From Cellulosimicrobium marinum (GTDB lineage Bacteria > Actinomycetota > Actinomycetes > Actinomycetales > Cellulomonadaceae): a stretch of 64,000 nucleotides of DNA. Shown piece after piece: positions 61,862 to 64,000 of the stretch; within the stretch, counting starts at the first letter, position 1, and each line of letters opens with the position of its first letter. The notes beneath the pieces were generated by a model. It was given only the letters and a program-made list of their open reading frames with translations, ran no database searches and had not been told where the DNA came from. The position numbers and the translations under genes are program-made. The DNA is taken from positions 62,001-126,000 of the forward strand of contig NZ_JAJBZH010000004.1 in NCBI RefSeq assembly GCF_020551945.1. The letters run 5' to 3'.

Positions 61862-62626
61862 TCAGAGGCCCGTCGGCTCGATCGGGTCGAGGCGCGGCGG
61901 GGGGACGGGGTGGGGTTCCTCGAGCGTCTCGACGTCGGCCTCCTGCGGGGCGGTGAGCCGCTCGACCGCGGCGGCGAGGTTTGCCGTGATCGCCGCGACG
62001 AGGCCGTCAACGTCGCGGGCCTCCAGCCGCTCGACGATGTCGGCGTGCGACTCGGCCGAGTCCCGGCGCACCGCGTACTCGTCGCTCACGGTGAAGCTCG
62101 CGACCCGCACCTCGACGATGAGGGTGGTCATCCAGCGCAGCAGCCACGGGTTGCCCGCCGCCGCGACGAGCGACCAGTGCAGCGAGAGGTCTGCGTCGCC
62201 GATGCGGCGGGCGTCCTGCGAGCGCCCGGCCTCGACGAGGGCGTCGTACGCGTCGCGCACGACGGCGACCTCCGGGTCCGTGGCGCGGGCCACGGCCAGC
62301 CGGGCGGCCGTCGTCTCGACCGTGGTGCGGGCGGCGTAGAGGGCGGGGATGCGGTCGCGGCCGATGGTCACGACGCTGAGACCGCGGCCGGGGGTGGACG
62401 TGAAGAGCCCTTCCTGGACGAGCCGCTGGGCGGCCTCGCGGAACGGCCCGCGGCTCACGCCGAGCTGGCTCGCGATCTCGACCTCGCGGATCGGCGCACC
62501 GACGCGCAGGGCGCCGGAGTACACGGCGTCGCGGAGCTCGCGGGCGATGAGGTCGACCGTCGAGGGGCGCGTCACCGGAGAGAGGAACGGTGCGGTGCCG
62601 AGCGGCGCGCGGGAGGTCGGGCTCAT
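61862..62626 (-). CDS. GntR-family regulator, FCD (FadR-like) class
   Basis: 254 residues. Winged helix about 20-85 (LIARELRDAVYSGALRVGAPIREVEIASQLGVSRGPFREAAQRLVQEGLF), then an FCD all-helical effector domain with metal-site residues in DADLSLHWSLVAAAGNPWLLRW and SAESHADIVERLEARDVDG. A Pro-rich tail ends the protein. Divergent from the ABC importer genes, whose promoter region holds GntR-like dyads, so it probably controls the importer. Confidence 0.9.
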   Translation of the reverse strand: MSPTSRAPLGTAPFLSPVTRPSTVDLIARELRDAVYSGALRVGAPIREVEIASQLGVSRGPFREAAQRLVQEGLFTSTPGRGLSVVTIGRDRIPALYAARTTVETTAARLAVARATDPEVAVVRDAYDALVEAGRSQDARRIGDADLSLHWSLVAAAGNPWLLRWMTTLIVEVRVASFTVSDEYAVRRDSAESHADIVERLEARDVDGLVAAITANLAAAVERLTAPQEADVETLEEPHPVPPPRLDPIEPTGL

Positions 62627-62868
62627 CGGTACTCCTTCCGTGGGGTCGTGCGGCGTGCCGCGGCGGTCGGGTCGGGGTCCAGGTCACGATCCGGTATCAC
62701 ATCATCCCCTGTCTTTCCCCTGTCTCGGGCGTTCCGGTGGTCGGTGCGCGGGTCCGGCCGCGCGGGTCGGGCGGCGGTGCGGTCGGGCGACGTCTGTGCT
62801 GGTCACCGCGGCTTTTCGGCGAGCACGCCGCACCGGGTACGTCCGGGCAGGACGCCGCGCGCTCGTCT

Positions 62869-62882
62869 GATTGTAGACAATC
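62869..62882. promoter_or_regulatory. Candidate GntR operator
   Basis: GATTGT-AG-ACAATC, a perfect 6-bp dyad with a 2-bp centre, resembling the TTGT-N-ACAA type bound by FCD-class GntR proteins. It lies 20 bp upstream of the importer promoter, within the gap 62627-62995 between the two divergent genes. TGTCGA/TCGACA (62903-62918) is a second dyad, overlapping the -35 region. Confidence 0.6.
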
Positions 62883-62901
62883 CGACGATCAGACGATCGG
62901 A

Positions 62902-62930
62902 TTGTCGAACGCTCGACATGCCGCTAGCGT
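62902..62930 (+). promoter_or_regulatory. Promoter of the ABC importer operon
   Basis: TTGTCG (62902-62907), 17-bp spacer and TAGCGT (62925-62930). A leader of about 60 nt follows to the ATG at 62996. The nearby dyads could allow repression by the GntR protein. Confidence 0.6.
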
Positions 62931-62995
62931 GGACGATCGTCCAACCACCCCACGACCGTCCGCGACCGCTCGCGTCGACGGGCACGAAGGGAACC

Positions 62996-63952
62996 ATGAC
63001 TTCCACGCGAACCACCGCGTCCCGACGCCGCGCGCTCCTCGGAGGCGGCGCGGCAGTCCTCCTCGCCGCCACCACGGCCTGCAGCAGCGTCGACGACGGC
63101 GGCAGCGAGACGTCGGACGGCGAGGGCGGCGGCACGCTCGCCGAGCTCCAGGACTCCGGCAGCATCACCGTCGGCTTCGCCGGCGAGGAGCCCTACAGCT
63201 ACGAGGACGACGGCGGCGAGCTCACCGGCGCGGCCGTGGCGCTCAACGAGGCCGTCTACGCCGAGCTCGGCATCGACACCGTCGAGGGCACCCTCACGGA
63301 GTGGGGCTCGCTCATCCCGAACCTCAACGCGGGCCGCGTCGACTCCATCAGCGCCGGCATGTCGATCCTCCCGGAGCGCTGCGAGCAGGCCGCGTTCTCC
63401 GAGCCGGAGATCATGTACACCACGGCGTTCCTCGTGCCCGAGGGCAACCCGCAGAACCTCACCGACTGGCAGTCCGCCGTCGACGGCGGCGTCACGCTCG
63501 CCGTGATGTCCGGTGCCATCGAGGCCGGGTACGCCGAGCAGACCGACGTGTCGACGCTCGACGTCGGCAGCCCGCAGGACGGCCTCGACGCCGTCGTCGC
63601 CGGCCGCGCCGACGCGTTCGCGCTCACCGGCATCTCGCTGCGCGCGCTCGCCGAGAGCACCGACGCGGCCGTCGAGGCCACCGACGCGTTCGTCGCCGTG
63701 ATCGACGGCGTGCCGCAGATCGGCGCCGGGTCGACCGTCTTCCGCCAGGGCGACACCGACCTCGTCGAGGCGTACAACGAGAAGGCGCAGGAGATCATCT
63801 CCGACCCCGACCGCTACGCCGAGGTGCTCGGGCCGTTCGGCTTCACCGACGCCGAGCGCCCGCCGTCGGGCCTGACCACCGAGATGCTCTGCGAGGGCGA
63901 CCTCGAGGCCATCGCGGACGAGATCGGCCCGGAGCTGGGGCTGGACTCCTGA
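62996..63952 (+). CDS. Polar amino acid/ectoine-type ABC transporter substrate-binding lipoprotein (EhuB-like)
   Basis: 318 residues. Signal sequence with twin arginines (SRRRALLGGG) and lipobox ATTAC, giving lipidated Cys29 and a membrane-anchored protein. The SBP_bac_3 fold follows: ITVGFAGEEPYSYEDDGGELTGAAVALN, EWGSLIPNLNAGRVDSISAGMSILPERCEQAAFSEP, and YAEVLGPFGFTDAE. The block with ERCEQ is the one seen in EhuB, the ectoine/hydroxyectoine binder, but the ligand is not proven. The following gene starts 5 bp after the stop. Confidence 0.85.
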   Translation: MTSTRTTASRRRALLGGGAAVLLAATTACSSVDDGGSETSDGEGGGTLAELQDSGSITVGFAGEEPYSYEDDGGELTGAAVALNEAVYAELGIDTVEGTLTEWGSLIPNLNAGRVDSISAGMSILPERCEQAAFSEPEIMYTTAFLVPEGNPQNLTDWQSAVDGGVTLAVMSGAIEAGYAEQTDVSTLDVGSPQDGLDAVVAGRADAFALTGISLRALAESTDAAVEATDAFVAVIDGVPQIGAGSTVFRQGDTDLVEAYNEKAQEIISDPDRYAEVLGPFGFTDAERPPSGLTTEMLCEGDLEAIADEIGPELGLDS

Positions 63953-63956
63953 CCTG

Positions 63957-64000
63957 ATGTCCGACGACATCCAGACACTGGTCGACCGGCTGCCCCGCCT
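63957..64000 (+). CDS. Start of ABC permease gene (truncated by window end)
   Basis: ATG at 63957 opens MSDDIQTLVDRLPRL and runs off the window. Position directly after the binding-protein gene suggests the first permease (EhuC-like). Fourteen residues are too few for a sequence-based call. Confidence 0.45.
   Translation, partial: MSDDIQTLVDRLPR

Overview
The window is very GC-rich DNA (third codon positions almost all G or C) with GTG starts, leaderless-looking TANNNT boxes 6-8 nt before start codons, a DtxR-type iron regulator, a WXG100 protein and a class F-type sortase. This fits a high-GC actinobacterium, probably order Micrococcales (Cellulosimicrobium/Cellulomonas/Promicromonospora-like). 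The family assignment is inference from gene content. No prophage, IS element, CRISPR array, rRNA or tRNA was seen. Coding density is high and most genes look chromosomal and housekeeping.

Layout: 1-2.7 kb, the 3' part of a phytoene-desaturase-like oxidoreductase facing a secreted GH15-like hydrolase, with a strong hairpin between them. 2.7-4.7 kb, groEL behind two CIRCE heat-shock operators. 4.8-10.8 kb, a urease operon ureA-B-C-F-G-D with no ureE, ending in a fused NikMN nickel permease. 10.8-14.4 kb, a 1055-residue membrane-bound glycosidase-like protein and a lone WXG100 protein. 14.4-19.6 kb, an HD-like hydrolase, an OmpR/HisKA two-component pair, an AlkZ-like winged-helix protein and a NYN RNase-like protein. 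19.7-22.0 kb, a CHRD surface protein with its sortase, and a glutamine amidotransferase. 22.1-25.1 kb, PspA and TPM membrane-stress proteins. 25.5-29.8 kb, an XPB helicase and its partner. 29.9-35.8 kb, a DUF559-type protein, then a cold-shock protein, DUF3027 and a sacsin/Hsp90-like ATPase.

36.2-45.9 kb holds a polysaccharide-initiating sugar transferase, a short UDP-glucose-dehydrogenase-like protein, a purine permease, manA, a MarR/MFS pair, and a three-gene ABC exporter whose first permease carries an in-frame stop. 46.0-50.3 kb has serC, a DtxR/IdeR regulator, a c-di-AMP riboswitch controlling an NlpC/P60 wall hydrolase, and a tandem UspA protein. 50.4-56 kb has a DrrAB-type exporter and an arginine/ornithine catabolic operon (aminotransferase, rocD, ddaH). 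56.2-61.8 kb has two PadR regulators with related promoter motifs, SRPBCC, EcsC, OsmC, thyA-folA and a PadR-linked membrane protein. 61.9-64 kb has a divergent GntR regulator and the start of an ectoine/amino-acid-type ABC importer.

The most unusual material is non-coding: a 21-bp-period repeat family at three intergenic sites, a 36-bp duplication of the XPB gene's 3' end, a 69-bp element flanking the DUF559 gene on both sides, and related dyads at the two PadR promoters. In coding DNA, the nonsense codon in the ABC permease, the histidine-rich UreG in a ureE-less urease operon, and the orphan NikMN permease stand out.
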